From NCBI RefSeq assembly GCF_001425825.1, contig NZ_LMDM01000007.1, forward strand, positions 55,013 to 119,012: DNA of 64,000 bases, given 5' to 3'. The notes beneath the pieces are model-generated. The model was not told where the DNA came from, searched no databases, and saw only the letters and a program-made list of their open reading frames with translations. The stretch is from Rhizobacter sp. Root1238 (GTDB lineage Bacteria > Pseudomonadota > Gammaproteobacteria > Burkholderiales > Burkholderiaceae_C). The position numbers and the translations under genes were made by a program. Shown here piece by piece: positions 1-8,824 of this stretch (positions within the stretch are counted from its first letter, which is position 1; the number at the start of each line of letters is the position of its first letter).

Positions 1-2
1 CG

Positions 3-563
3 CCGTCCCGGCAGATGGAGGCGCATCACTTCTGCCACCAGATGAACGAGGACTTCGCGCAGTGCGCGCTGTTCGACGGCAACACGCGCGATGCGCGGCT
101 GGTCGGCGTCGAGTACATCGTGTCCGAGAAACTGTTCGCGACGCTGCCTGTCGCGGAGCGGCCGTACTGGCACCCCCACAACGGCGAGATCCTCAGCGGG
201 CAGCTGGCGGCACCCGGGATTCCGCTGATCGCCGAGAAGGCCTTGATGCGCCAGAAGATCAACAGCTACGGCAAAACCTGGCACTTCTGGAACACCGGTA
301 CCGACGGCCGGGGCGCCGACGCGCTGCCGCTCGGCCCGCCGATGCTGGCCTGGTCGTTCAACCGGGACGGCGAACTCGATCCGACACTGCTGCAGCGGCA
401 TGATGCCGACCTGACGATGCGCAGCGGCGAGCGCCGCCGCCAGCGCACCGACCTGTTGCCGCTGGCCCGTCCGCAAGCCGGTGTCGATGCGTTGAAGAAC
501 GCCTTCCCGCGCAGCTCGGCGATTCCCGGCGTCGTCGACAGCCAGGCGTCCGGCGTGCGCTGA
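3..563 (+). CDS. DUF1264 / oil-body-associated-like protein, 5' end outside the window
   Basis: The reading frame is open to the window edge, so the gene starts upstream and only the C-terminal part (about 187 residues) is seen. The stretch around MEAHHFCHQMNEDFAQC, followed by LVGVEYIVSEKLF and YWHPHNGEI, is the signature of the DUF1264 family, which includes plant oil-body-associated proteins and widespread bacterial homologues of unknown function. The C-terminal 50 residues are Arg-rich and less conserved. The biochemical role in bacteria is unknown. It converges on the DUF378 gene with an 18-base gap that holds only a weak 5-bp hairpin (GACCG/CGGTC). The first internal ATG at 15 is probably not the true start, because family members have about 30 or more further residues at the N-terminus. 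Confidence 0.8.
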   Translation, partial: PSRQMEAHHFCHQMNEDFAQCALFDGNTRDARLVGVEYIVSEKLFATLPVAERPYWHPHNGEILSGQLAAPGIPLIAEKALMRQKINSYGKTWHFWNTGTDGRGADALPLGPPMLAWSFNRDGELDPTLLQRHDADLTMRSGERRRQRTDLLPLARPQAGVDALKNAFPRSSAIPGVVDSQASGVR

Positions 564-581
564 CCGCCGCTTTCGGTCGCT

Positions 582-839
582 TCAGTCCAGCCCGCCGGAC
601 TGCACCGCGCGCACCATGCCGTACAGCGCGGCGCAGCCGACCAGGCCGTGCAGCAGCCGCGCCGACAGTCCATTGCCGCCGAGCACGGCACCGACCGCGT
701 CGACGCCGAACACGGCGTAGAGCCCGAGGTTCAGGCCGCCGATCACCAGCAGCAGGAAGGCCGCCCAGTCGAGCAGCGTGATCCGGCGCTCGAGGGATGA
801 CGACAGTGGGGTCTGGGGCAACGGATTGACGTACGGCAT
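582..839 (-). CDS. DUF378 family small membrane protein
   Basis: This is an 85-residue protein with two hydrophobic segments (about residues 22-42 and 54-72) of the DUF378 type: LLDWAAFLLLVIGGLNLGL, then a second helix with GLVGCAALYG. The start at 839 is chosen because AAGGAG lies directly upstream; a longer frame to 890 has no such site. DUF378 proteins are inner-membrane proteins of unknown function often found next to stress or redox genes. It is divergent from the secreted Gly/Ser/Asn-rich gene. Their shared 158-base spacer holds two sequence motifs that recur upstream of other small membrane genes in this window. Confidence 0.8.
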   Translation of the reverse strand: MPYVNPLPQTPLSSSLERRITLLDWAAFLLLVIGGLNLGLYAVFGVDAVGAVLGGNGLSARLLHGLVGCAALYGMVRAVQSGGLD

Positions 840-871
840 GTGGCTCTCCTTGGGACAGGTGCACCGATCGG

Positions 872-916
872 GCAATCGACGTTCCGCCACGAAGCGGTTC
901 TTCGCATGCCGATTGC
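872..916. promoter_or_regulatory. shared motif pair in a divergent promoter region
   Basis: The spacer between the DUF378 gene and the secreted low-complexity gene contains GCAATCGACGTTCC (872-885) and GCATGCCGATTGC (904-916). Close copies occur at 18011-18047, and partial copies at 16925-16972, each time next to a small membrane protein gene. Read on the minus strand, the first is GGAACGTCGATTGC, which has the look of a sigma-factor -35 type element. The identity of any binding protein is unknown. Confidence 0.35.
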
Positions 917-997
917 TGCGATGGCGGCAGCGACGGCGCGGTCACCTGGCCGGGACGTCGCATCCGCATCGTTTCAACTCCACAGGAGATCCTCATC

Positions 998-1390
998 ATG
1001 ACAAGCATCAGGTTCGCCAGGACGGCCCTCGCCGTCGCGTCGCTCATCGCATCGGTCACGCTGGCCGCGGCCCAGGGCACCTCCGGTTCCGGATCGACGA
1101 CCGGTGGGACCGGCGGCAACGCAGGCACCAGCGGCGCCGGCGGCAGCGCGACCGAAGACCGTTCGAAGGACAGGGCCGACCAGGCAGGGTCCGCGGCATC
1201 GGCCGCCAAGCGCAAGCACAAGAACGTCAGGGACAGCGACAAGCGCAACGGCAACAACAGCAACGGGAACAGCAACGGCACCGGCACCGGCATGGGCGGC
1301 AACGGGGGCTCGAACAGCAACGGCACCTCCGGCAGCGGCTCGACCACGCCCAACGGGACGAGCGGCACCGGGTCCGGCACCGGCCGCTGA
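998..1390 (+). CDS. secreted Gly/Ser/Asn/Thr-rich low-complexity protein
   Basis: This 130-residue protein begins with a clear Sec signal peptide (basic MTSIRFARTA, a hydrophobic core, cleavage probably after LAAAQ). The rest is almost entirely Gly, Ser, Thr and Asn in short repeats such as SGSGSTT and NGNSNGT, with a central charged patch of Lys/Arg/Asp around residues 50-85. No globular domain is visible, so it is likely an intrinsically disordered periplasmic or exported protein. The start is set by an AGGAGATC ribosome site. The leader TTCAACTCCACAGGAGATC is nearly the same as that of the Gln/Asn-rich gene at 13475. No function can be assigned. Confidence 0.65.
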   Translation: MTSIRFARTALAVASLIASVTLAAAQGTSGSGSTTGGTGGNAGTSGAGGSATEDRSKDRADQAGSAASAAKRKHKNVRDSDKRNGNNSNGNSNGTGTGMGGNGGSNSNGTSGSGSTTPNGTSGTGSGTGR

Positions 1391-1471
1391 CCGCAGCGAC
1401 AAGACGCACCAGACCTGAACCGGAGCGAGCCTGCGTCGCGGGCTCGCTCCCTCGAGAGGGAGTGAACCGCG

Positions 1472-3121
1472 ATGAGTACCTCGACGACCCTGGGCAGCGA
1501 CCCGTCCGTGCCGGGTTCGCACGCCGACGAGGCGCACGCCCTGCCGCACGGCTGGCGGCGCTGGTTGTTCGCGACCAACCACAAGGACATCGGCACGCTG
1601 TACCTGTTGTTCAGCCTGACGATGTTCATGGTCGGCGGCGTGCTGGCGCTGCTGATCCGCGCCGAGCTGTTCCAGCCCGGGTTGCAGATCGTCAACCCGC
1701 ACCTCTACAACCAGATGGTGACGATGCACGGGCTCATCATGGTGTTCGGCGCGATCATGCCGGCCTTCGTCGGCTTCGCGAACTGGATGATTCCGCTGCA
1801 GATCGGCGCGTCGGACATGGCCTTCGCGCGCATGAACAACCTCAGCTTCTGGCTCACCATTCCGGCAGCGATCGTGCTGGTCGCGAGCTTCTTCATGCCC
1901 GGCGGCGCGCCGGCCGCCGGCTGGACGCTGTACCCGCCGCTGACCTTCCAGATGCCGCAGAGCCTCGACTTCGCGATCTTCTCGCTGCACCTGCTCGGCG
2001 CGTCGTCGATCATGGGCTCGATCAACATCATCGTGACGCTGCTGAACATGCGCGCGCCCGGCATGACGCTGATGAAGATGCCGATGTTCTGCTGGGGCTG
2101 GCTCATCACCGCCTACCTGCTGATCGGGGTGATGCCGGTGCTGGCCGGCGCGCTGACGATGACGCTGACCGACCGCCACTTCGGCACCGGCTTCTTCAAC
2201 GCCGCCGCCGGCGGCGACCCGGTGCTCTACCAGCACATCTTCTGGTTCTTCGGCCACCCGGAGGTCTACATCATGATCCTGCCGGCCTTCGGCATCATCA
2301 GCCACGTGGTGCCGGCCTTCGCCCGCAAGCGGCTGTTCGGCTACACCTCGATGGTCTATGCGCTGGCGGCGATCGGCGTGCTGTCGTTCATCGTCTGGGC
2401 GCACCACATGTTCGCGACCGGCATGCCGGTGACGGGGCAGCTGTTCTTCATGTACGCGACGATGCTGGTGGCCGTGCCGACCGGCGTGAAGGTGTTCAAC
2501 TGGATCGCCACCATGTGGCGCGGCTCGATGACGTTCGAGACGCCGATGCTGTTCGCCGCCGGCTTCATCTTCGTGTTCTCGGTCGGCGGGCTCAGCGGCG
2601 TCATCCTGTCGGTCGCGCCGATCGACATCCAGGTGCACGACACCTACTACGTCATCGCGCACTTCCACTATGTGCTGGTCGCCGGTTCGCTGTTCGCGAT
2701 GTTCGCCGGCTTCTACTACTGGGCGCCGAAGTGGAGCGGCGTGATGTACCCCGAGCGGCGCGGCCAGGTCCACTTCTGGGTCTCGCTCGTCAGCCTGAAC
2801 CTCACGTTCTTCCCGATGCACTTCCTCGGGCTTGCCGGCATGCCGCGCCGCTATGCCGACTATGCGATGCAGTTCACCGACTTCAACCGGCTGGTCTCGG
2901 TCTCGGCCTTCGTGTTCGGCCTCGCGCAGGCCGGCTTCGTCCTCTTCATCGTGCTGCCGGTGCTGCGCAAGCGCGGCGCGCCGGCAGCCGCGAAGCCGTG
3001 GGAAGGCGCGGAAGGGCTCGAATGGGAGGTGCCGTCGCCGGCACCGTTCCACACCTTCGAGCAGCCGCCGCTGCTCGATGCGAAGGGGACTCGTGTGCGG
3101 CGCGAGCCCGGCACCGCTTGA
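1472..3121 (+). CDS. ctaD: cytochrome c oxidase subunit I, orphan copy
   Basis: This is a 549-residue haem-copper oxidase subunit I with twelve membrane helices. All metal ligands are visible: the low-spin haem His in MHGLIMVFG, the CuB site FFGHPEVY with its His-Tyr pair, WAHHMF near residue 310, and [13 protein letters not shown] near residue 390. The proton-channel residues of A1-type oxidases are intact: Asp115 in GASDMAF (D channel), Glu264 in HPEVY and Lys340 in TGVKVFNW (K channel). The C-terminus ends with an FHTFEQPP segment as in many proteobacterial caa3-type enzymes. It stands alone, with no subunit II or III on its strand, so it must partner with subunits encoded elsewhere or with those of the convergent operon. 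The ribosome site is GAGAGGGAG upstream of the ATG. Confidence 0.93.
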   Translation: MSTSTTLGSDPSVPGSHADEAHALPHGWRRWLFATNHKDIGTLYLLFSLTMFMVGGVLALLIRAELFQPGLQIVNPHLYNQMVTMHGLIMVFGAIMPAFVGFANWMIPLQIGASDMAFARMNNLSFWLTIPAAIVLVASFFMPGGAPAAGWTLYPPLTFQMPQSLDFAIFSLHLLGASSIMGSINIIVTLLNMRAPGMTLMKMPMFCWGWLITAYLLIGVMPVLAGALTMTLTDRHFGTGFFNAAAGGDPVLYQHIFWFFGHPEVYIMILPAFGIISHVVPAFARKRLFGYTSMVYALAAIGVLSFIVWAHHMFATGMPVTGQLFFMYATMLVAVPTGVKVFNWIATMWRGSMTFETPMLFAAGFIFVFSVGGLSGVILSVAPIDIQVHDTYYVIAHFHYVLVAGSLFAMFAGFYYWAPKWSGVMYPERRGQVHFWVSLVSLNLTFFPMHFLGLAGMPRRYADYAMQFTDFNRLVSVSAFVFGLAQAGFVLFIVLPVLRKRGAPAAAKPWEGAEGLEWEVPSPAPFHTFEQPPLLDAKGTRVRREPGTA

Positions 3122-3190
3122 CCCGGGCCTGTGGCGCTTCCTCGCACACCGTTTGCCGCAACGGCAGCACCGTCACCGAGGAAGTTCCCC

Positions 3191-4051
3191 ATGCGCATCC
3201 ACCACCTGAACTGCATCTCGTCCTGCCCGCTCGGCGGCTGGCTGATGGACGGCCGCGCCGCGTCCGTCTTCGAACGTGGAAGGCTGTGCTGCCACTGCCT
3301 GCTCGTCGAGTCGAACGATGGGCTGGTGCTGGTCGACACCGGCTTCGGCCTGCAGGACATTGCGCGGCCGCGCGAACGGCTGAGCCGCTTCTTCCTGTCG
3401 GTGATGAGCCCGGACTTCAAGGAAGAGATGACCGCGTTGCGGCAAATCGAGGCACTCGGCCACCGCGCTGCCGATGTCCGGCACATCGTGCTGACGCACC
3501 TCGACTTCGACCACGCCGGCGGCCTGGACGACTTCCCGGACGCGCGCGTGCACCTGCTGGCCACCGAGCGCGACAGCGCACTCGCGCAGGCGACGTGGCT
3601 CGACCGGCAACGCTACCGGCCCGAGCAGTGGTCCGGGCAGGGCCGCTGGGTGGTGCACGGCGTGGACGGCGGCGAACCCTGGCAGGGCTTCGACGGCTGC
3701 TGCACCGGCAACGGGCTGCCGCAGGGCATTGCGCTGGTGCCGCTGGCCGGCCACACGCTGGGCCATGCGGGTGTCGCGATTCGCGGCGGAGCGGGCTGGG
3801 TGTTGCAGGCCGGCGATGCCTACTTCGACCGCCGCGAGCTCGACCCGCACCCGCGCTGCCGCCTCGGGCTGCGCCTGTACCAGGCGCTGATGGAAAAGGA
3901 CCGCCGTGCCCGCCTCGCGAACCAGCGCCGGCTGCGCGAGCTGAAGCGGCAACGCGGCGACGTGTGCATCGTCTGCTCGCACGACCCGGCCGAATTCGAG
4001 CAGGTGTCGCAACGCGGGCTGGATGCGCCGCAGCGGCTGGCTGTTGCGTGA
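3191..4051 (+). CDS. MBL-fold metallo-hydrolase
   Basis: This 286-residue cytoplasmic protein has the metallo-beta-lactamase fold. The metal-binding motif is THLDFDHAGG (about residues 97-106), followed by GHTLGHAG and an Asp in QAGDAYFD, with a final His in CSHDP. The layout, including Tyr in AGDAYFD, resembles the AHL-lactonase and related glyoxalase-II-like branch, but the substrate cannot be deduced. The ATG at 3191 is preferred over an upstream in-frame ATG at 3131, because GAGGAAG precedes it and family alignments begin near MRIHHLNC. It follows the oxidase gene by 69 bases in the same direction and converges on ctaG. Confidence 0.8.
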   Translation: MRIHHLNCISSCPLGGWLMDGRAASVFERGRLCCHCLLVESNDGLVLVDTGFGLQDIARPRERLSRFFLSVMSPDFKEEMTALRQIEALGHRAADVRHIVLTHLDFDHAGGLDDFPDARVHLLATERDSALAQATWLDRQRYRPEQWSGQGRWVVHGVDGGEPWQGFDGCCTGNGLPQGIALVPLAGHTLGHAGVAIRGGAGWVLQAGDAYFDRRELDPHPRCRLGLRLYQALMEKDRRARLANQRRLRELKRQRGDVCIVCSHDPAEFEQVSQRGLDAPQRLAVA

Positions 4052-4076
4052 GGGTCGGGCGACGGCGGCGTGCTCG

Positions 4077-4976
4077 TCAGCGTGCGGCCTGTTGCAGTCC
4101 GCCGCCCTGCAGCGCACGCTGCACCTGCCACAGCGCGGCAGCCAGGTACGCCGCGCCGGCCGGCACCCACATGATCAGCCCGCCCAGCTGCTGGTCTTCC
4201 AGCGGATCGAGGCCGAGCACCGGCGCGCTGCCGAGGTAGTGCGGGTACCAGACCAGCGGCGACAGGCTGAACAACGCGCCGAGCGCGCCGGTGTGCAGCA
4301 TCGTCGTGAACAGCGACAGCAGCGCGCCGCCGATCGCGCGGCGCGGCACCGCGGCCAGCGTGCACCACCAGAACAGCAGCGCGGTGCCGAGGAAGCTGGC
4401 GTGCTGCAGCGCATGCCAGGCCGGCGAGCGCAGCGCCGCCTCGAAACACAGCGGCAGGTGCCAGGCCCACAGCGCGAGCGCATGCAGGCTCCAGGCCGAC
4501 AGCGGATGGGTCAGTGCCCGCCACGGCACGCGCCACGCCGGATGCCGCAGCCACCCGCCGACGCGCTGCCGTGCAGCCGGCGGCAGCGCCCAGGCCCACG
4601 CGGCGAGCGGCCGGCCCAGCACCAGCAGCGGCGCGGCGACGACCATCAGCAATTCGTGCTGCACCATGTGGGCCGCGAAGAGCCGGTCGGCCAGCGCATC
4701 GACCGGCGACGCGAGCGCGAGCGCGAGGACGGCGAAACCGGCAGCACCGGCTGCCACCGTGCCGGCATGCAGCCCGCGGCCGGCTCCCGCATGCCGCCAC
4801 AGCCGGGCGGTGCCGATGGCATACAGGCCGATCGACAGCGCCAGCCATGCGAACACCCAGGGCTCGGTGCCGACGATGCTGGCCGGGGCCGCCTCGCCCG
4901 CCGGCGTGCCGGGGTGCGCGACCACGACCGCCGGCAGCAGCAGCGCCGGCAGCGCCGAATGCCTCGGCCGCGGCAT
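4077..4976 (-). CDS. ctaG: CtaG/Caa3-type cytochrome c oxidase assembly protein
   Basis: This 299-residue polytopic membrane protein matches the CtaG_Caa3 family. It has an N-terminal signal-like helix and about seven membrane segments with the family landmarks HMVQHELLM, HPLSAWSLHALALWAWH, ALQHASFLGTALLFWW and DQQLGGLIMW. Members help assemble the CuA/CuB centres of caa3-type oxidases. It is the last gene of the minus-strand oxidase operon, and its start codon overlaps the preceding stop by one base (TGATG), indicating translational coupling. It is distinct from the Cox11-type CtaG of mitochondria-like oxidases. Confidence 0.85.
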   Translation of the reverse strand: MPRPRHSALPALLLPAVVVAHPGTPAGEAAPASIVGTEPWVFAWLALSIGLYAIGTARLWRHAGAGRGLHAGTVAAGAAGFAVLALALASPVDALADRLFAAHMVQHELLMVVAAPLLVLGRPLAAWAWALPPAARQRVGGWLRHPAWRVPWRALTHPLSAWSLHALALWAWHLPLCFEAALRSPAWHALQHASFLGTALLFWWCTLAAVPRRAIGGALLSLFTTMLHTGALGALFSLSPLVWYPHYLGSAPVLGLDPLEDQQLGGLIMWVPAGAAYLAAALWQVQRALQGGGLQQAAR

Positions 4977-5287
4977 CAGTTGATGCACGGCGAGAGCACC
5001 CACACCGGCATCCACATCGCGAGACTGGCCAGCGCCGACAGCGCGCCGGTCCAGGCCGCGACGGCGGCGAGCAGCCGGCGCCGGCCGTCGCCGGGCCCGT
5101 GCCGGCGTTGCCATTCCGCGATCGCGGCCGCGGTGGCCGCGAGCACCAGCAGCAAGGCCAGCGCCGAAACCGCGTGCAGCGTCGACGTGGACTGCCGGCT
5201 GCACGACGGCGTCACCAGCGCCAGCAGGATCGACTGCTGCGCGAGCGCCGCGAGCGGCGCGCCGATCAGGGCCGGCCACACCGTCAC
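4976..5287 (-). CDS. small membrane protein of the oxidase operon (CoxP-position)
   Basis: This 103-residue protein has three hydrophobic segments (about residues 5-25, 38-60 and 72-95) and ends with a short tail containing Cys. The GTG start overlaps the subunit III stop (GTGA), and its own stop overlaps the ctaG start. Position and size match the small fourth gene of coxMNOP-type operons described in Bradyrhizobium. I recognise no catalytic motif. It is most likely an accessory subunit or assembly partner of the oxidase, inferred from position. Confidence 0.65.
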   Translation of the reverse strand: MTVWPALIGAPLAALAQQSILLALVTPSCSRQSTSTLHAVSALALLLVLAATAAAIAEWQRRHGPGDGRRRLLAAVAAWTGALSALASLAMWMPVWVLSPCIN

Positions 5288-5910
5288 ACCGCTCCCCCGC
5301 GCGGCGCCCAGTACAGCACTGCGTACAGCGGCAGCCAGCTCAGCACGACGAACAGCCAGTAGATCGCGTTCTCGTGCACGTCGACGAAGCGCTTGCCTTC
5401 CCACGGGCCGGTGAACAGCAGCGCGACCAGCACCGCGCTGTCCCAGGTGTCGGTCACCAGGTGCAGCGTGTGCAGGCCCAGCAGCGTCCAGACGATGGAG
5501 CCGTAGGCATCGCTGTCCCAGCGGCAGTTGAGGCTGCCGAACTCGAAGGCGCGCAGCAGCACCGCCAGCAGGGCGGCCACCAGGGTCACCGTGGCCCAGC
5601 GCCGGCAGGCCGCATGGTCGAGCCGCTCGCCGGCACGCTTCGCGAGGTGGTTGGGCAGCAGGCTGGCGACCAGCAGCACGGTGTTCAGCGTGCCCCACGC
5701 GAGTTGCGGCGGCGGCTCGTTCATCGGCCACACCTCGACGTGGCTGCGCAGGAAGAAGTAGCTGGCCACCGCCAGCGCGAACAGCGTGCCCTCGATCGCC
5801 ATCATGCCGAGCGTGCCCCACCAGGTGAGGCTGCGCCGGCCGAAGCCGAAGCTCGGCAGCGCCGACACGTCCAGCGCCTGCGCGCGGTCGCTGTCCCGTG
5901 CCGCGCTCAT
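5284..5910 (-). CDS. ctaE: cytochrome c oxidase subunit III
   Basis: This 208-residue haem-copper oxidase subunit III is of the short bacterial kind, with about five membrane helices. Recognisable parts are WWGTLGMMAIEGTLFALAVAS, YFFLR, the LRAFEF glutamate helix, the GLHTLHLVTD histidine helix and the C-terminal FVDVHENAIYWLFVVLSW. It sits in the outer part of the oxidase complex and stabilises proton uptake. It starts four bases inside the subunit I gene (ATGA) and ends four bases inside the next gene, so the whole cluster is one transcription unit. Confidence 0.9.
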   Translation of the reverse strand: MSAARDSDRAQALDVSALPSFGFGRRSLTWWGTLGMMAIEGTLFALAVASYFFLRSHVEVWPMNEPPPQLAWGTLNTVLLVASLLPNHLAKRAGERLDHAACRRWATVTLVAALLAVLLRAFEFGSLNCRWDSDAYGSIVWTLLGLHTLHLVTDTWDSAVLVALLFTGPWEGKRFVDVHENAIYWLFVVLSWLPLYAVLYWAPRGGAV

Positions 5911-7829
5911 GGGGCCTTCTCCAGCGCGACGCTCGCCCGCGTCTCGGCGGCCTTCGGCCAGAACCAGGCCGTCAGCGCCACCGCCACCGGCAGCGCGAAC
6001 CACACCACCGCCCATGGCGTGAAGACCGAGCCGACGAACAGCAGCGTGGCCGCCACCGCGGCCCAGAACGGCCACGCCGTCGGTCCCGGCAGGCTGTCGC
6101 GCGATTCCGGTTCGGCATCGAGCACCGTCGTGCACAGCAGCTCGCGGCTGTCGACGGCGAGGCCGGCCACGTGCGTCGGCACGGCGGACGGCTCCCACAG
6201 CGGATCGCGCCCGTGCACCACCGGGATCGCATCGAAGTTGCAGGCCGGCGGCGGCGACGGCAGCGACCACTCCAGCGTGCCGGCCCCCCACGGGTCGGCA
6301 CCGGCCGGCGCCCCGTGGCGCAGGCTGCGCGCGACGTTGACGACGAACAGCAGCACCGCCACCGCCACCACCAGCGCGCCGGCGCTGCTGAGCGCGTTCC
6401 ACGCGCCCCAGCCCATCTCGGCCGGGTAGGTGTAGACCCGTCGCGTCATGCCGGCCAGGCCCAGCAGGTGCATCGGGAAGAACGCGATGTTGAAGCCGAT
6501 CGCGAACAGCCAGAAGTGCCAGCGGCCGAGCCGCTCGTCGAGCAGCCGGCCGGTCATCTTCGGGAACCAGTAATAGACCGCGCCGAACAGCGGGAACACC
6601 GCGCCGCCGATCAGCACGTAGTGCAGGTGGGCGACGACGAAGTAGGTGTCGTGCACCTGCAGGTCGATCGGCACCGCCGCGAGCAGCACGCCGCTCAGCC
6701 CGCCGATCACCAGGATCACGAAGAACCCGAGCACGAACAGCAGCGGGGTCCTGAACACCAGCCGGCCGGTGGCCAGCGTCGCGAGCCAGCAGAAGATCTG
6801 CAGCGCCGACGGGATCGCGATCAGCATGCTCGCCGCGGTGAAGAAGCTCTTGCCGAGTTCCGGCAGGTTGGTCGCGAACATGTGGTGCACCCACAGCCCG
6901 AACGACAGGAAGCCGGTCGCGATCAGCGCGAGCACCATCGCGCCGTAGCCGAAGATCGGGCGCCGGCTGAAGGTCGGGATGATCGACGACATGAACCCGA
7001 GGCCGGGGATGAAGATCAGGTAGACCTCCGGGTGGCCGAAGAACCAGAACAGGTGCTGCCACAGCACCGCATCGCCGCCCTCGCCGGGGTTGTAGAAGTG
7101 GGTGCCGACGAGCCGGTCCATGATCAGCGCGGTGCTGGCGAGCATCACCGACGGCATCGCGAACAGCACCATGAAGGCGGTCACCAGCATGCCCCACACG
7201 AACAAGGGCATGCGGTCCAGGCGCATGCCCGGCGCGCGCAGCTTGAAGACGGTGACGATCAGGATCACCGCCTCCAGCAGGCCGGACAGTTCGGTGAAGG
7301 TGATCAGCTGGGCCCAGAAGTCGACCCGCTTGCCGGGCGCGTAGTCGGGGCCGGCCAGCGGCGGGTAGCTGAACCAGCCGGCGTCGGGCCCGATGTTCAA
7401 CGCGAACGCGATGTACAGCATCAAGCCGCCGAACAGGTAGATCCAGTACGCGAAGGCGTTCATGCGCGGAAACGCGACGCTGCGCGAGCCGACCATCAGC
7501 GGCACCAGGTAGACCGACATCGCCTGCATCACCGGCACGGCGAACAGGAACATCATCGTCGTGCCGTGCATCGTGAAGAGCTGGTTGTAGAGGTCCGGCC
7601 CGACCAGCCGGCTTTCGGGCCGGGCCAGTTGCAGCCGCATCAGCAGCGCCAGCAGCCCGCCGGCGATGAAGAAGCCGAAGGCCGTCACGATGAAGCGCCG
7701 CCCGATCGCCTTGTGGTTGACCGCCGACACCCAGCCGCGCAGGCCCGGCGGGTCGCGCCAGGTCTGCTCCAGCCGGGCCGACTGCCCGGCGGTCGGTGGC
7801 ACGCTGTTGCGCACAGGCGCTTCGCTCAT
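5907..7829 (-). CDS. ctaD: caa3-type cytochrome c oxidase subunit I, proton-channel residues missing
   Basis: This 640-residue subunit I has the usual twelve helices and a C-terminal extension of about 110 residues with two more hydrophobic segments. Haem and copper ligands are present: [16 protein letters not shown] (His-Glu-Tyr at about 266-270), VHHMF at 315-316, and HDTYFVVAHLHYV. Glu268 of the D pathway is kept. The D-channel entrance Asp is replaced by Ser117 (GSRSVAFPR), and the K-channel Thr/Lys motif TGVK is SALQ, with Gln344 in place of Lys. The orphan subunit I in this window keeps both. This resembles CoxN of coxMNOP operons by gene order. Electron transfer to oxygen looks possible; proton pumping is doubtful. 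ATGA overlaps link it to its neighbours. Confidence 0.92.
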   Translation of the reverse strand: MSEAPVRNSVPPTAGQSARLEQTWRDPPGLRGWVSAVNHKAIGRRFIVTAFGFFIAGGLLALLMRLQLARPESRLVGPDLYNQLFTMHGTTMMFLFAVPVMQAMSVYLVPLMVGSRSVAFPRMNAFAYWIYLFGGLMLYIAFALNIGPDAGWFSYPPLAGPDYAPGKRVDFWAQLITFTELSGLLEAVILIVTVFKLRAPGMRLDRMPLFVWGMLVTAFMVLFAMPSVMLASTALIMDRLVGTHFYNPGEGGDAVLWQHLFWFFGHPEVYLIFIPGLGFMSSIIPTFSRRPIFGYGAMVLALIATGFLSFGLWVHHMFATNLPELGKSFFTAASMLIAIPSALQIFCWLATLATGRLVFRTPLLFVLGFFVILVIGGLSGVLLAAVPIDLQVHDTYFVVAHLHYVLIGGAVFPLFGAVYYWFPKMTGRLLDERLGRWHFWLFAIGFNIAFFPMHLLGLAGMTRRVYTYPAEMGWGAWNALSSAGALVVAVAVLLFVVNVARSLRHGAPAGADPWGAGTLEWSLPSPPPACNFDAIPVVHGRDPLWEPSAVPTHVAGLAVDSRELLCTTVLDAEPESRDSLPGPTAWPFWAAVAATLLFVGSVFTPWAVVWFALPVAVALTAWFWPKAAETRASVALEKAP

Positions 7830-8824
7830 CGCAGGCTCCCGAGGTAGGCGACGATCGCATCGAGTTCGTCGTCCGCGAGGTTCGACGCCGGCATCAGCGC
7901 GCCCGGCTTGAAGGCCTGCGGGTCGCGGATCCAGCGCTTCAGCTGGACGGCCGTGTTGGGCAGCGTGCCGGCGCCGAGCATGCGGCGCTGCGCAAGGTGG
8001 GTCAGGTCGGGCCCGCGCTGTGCGCCGGCCGCCGTGCCCTGGACCGCATGGCACATCACGCAGGTGCCGCGCGTGAACAGCTCGCGGCCGCGCCGCTGCA
8101 CCGCATCGGCCGGCTCGGTGGCGGCCTCGCGCTGGCGCGCCGCCCAGGCCTCGTAGTCGGCGGCCGGCTCGGCGATCACGTCGAAGGCCATCCAGGTGTG
8201 CTGCGCACCGCAGAACTCGGCGCACTGCCCGCGGTACACGCCTGGCGTGTCGACGCGGAACTGCAGCTGCGCCGTGCGGCCGGGGATCAGGTCCTTCTTG
8301 CCGTGCAGGCTGGGTGCCCAGAAGCTGTGGATCACGTCGCTCGACTTCAGCGTCAGCACCACTGGCCGGCCGACCGGCACATGCAGTTCGTTCGCGGTGG
8401 TGAAGCTGCGCGACGGCACCGGGTCGTCGTAGCGCAGCTGCCACCACCACTGGCTGGCCGTCACCTGCACGTCGAGCGCGCCGGCCAGCGACAGCCGGGC
8501 CAATGCGCGGTCGGTCATCACGCTCGCGACGATCAGGAACAGCAGCAGCAGCGTCGACGCGGTGATGGCGGCCGACACGCCGCGCCGCGGGCCGGGCTCC
8601 GGCCGGTCCAGCGACGACAGGTCGGCGCGGCTGTCGGGCCCGGCACGCGGCGTGCGCCACAGCGACCACGCGAGCGCCACGGCGAGCAGCACGAACACCA
8701 GCGCGCAGATGCCCAGCCCGAGGCGCCACAGGTCGAGGATGTGGACGGCCTGCGGCCCGGCCGGCAGCAGCGCGTCCTGCAGCGGCGTGCCGGGGCCGGC
8801 GAGGCGGTCAGCGACGGGTTCCAT
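7826..8824 (-). CDS. ctaC: cytochrome c oxidase subunit II with fused cytochrome c domain (caa3 type)
   Basis: This 332-residue protein has two membrane helices (about 35-55 and 85-103), then a cupredoxin domain with a complete CuA site: His166, then Cys201, Glu203, Cys205, His209 and Met212 in GQCAEFCGAQHTWM. The aromatic electron-entry patch is SQWWWQL. A C-terminal class I cytochrome c follows, with CVMCH (255-259) as haem attachment and Met311 as likely axial ligand. The fusion defines a caa3-type enzyme that takes electrons through its own haem c. It overlaps the upstream cytochrome c gene by 17 bases and the downstream subunit I by four. Confidence 0.92.
   Translation of the reverse strand: MEPVADRLAGPGTPLQDALLPAGPQAVHILDLWRLGLGICALVFVLLAVALAWSLWRTPRAGPDSRADLSSLDRPEPGPRRGVSAAITASTLLLLFLIVASVMTDRALARLSLAGALDVQVTASQWWWQLRYDDPVPSRSFTTANELHVPVGRPVVLTLKSSDVIHSFWAPSLHGKKDLIPGRTAQLQFRVDTPGVYRGQCAEFCGAQHTWMAFDVIAEPAADYEAWAARQREAATEPADAVQRRGRELFTRGTCVMCHAVQGTAAGAQRGPDLTHLAQRRMLGAGTLPNTAVQLKRWIRDPQAFKPGALMPASNLADDELDAIVAYLGSLR

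Noticed and set aside
562..578. Small hairpin GACCG/CGGTC between the first two genes as terminator
   Set aside because: Only five base pairs and no T run; too weak to call.
5898..7847. 649-codon plus-strand frame opposite oxidase subunit I
   Set aside because: Antisense shadow of a clear membrane protein gene, rich in Arg/Gln/His with no recognisable domain.
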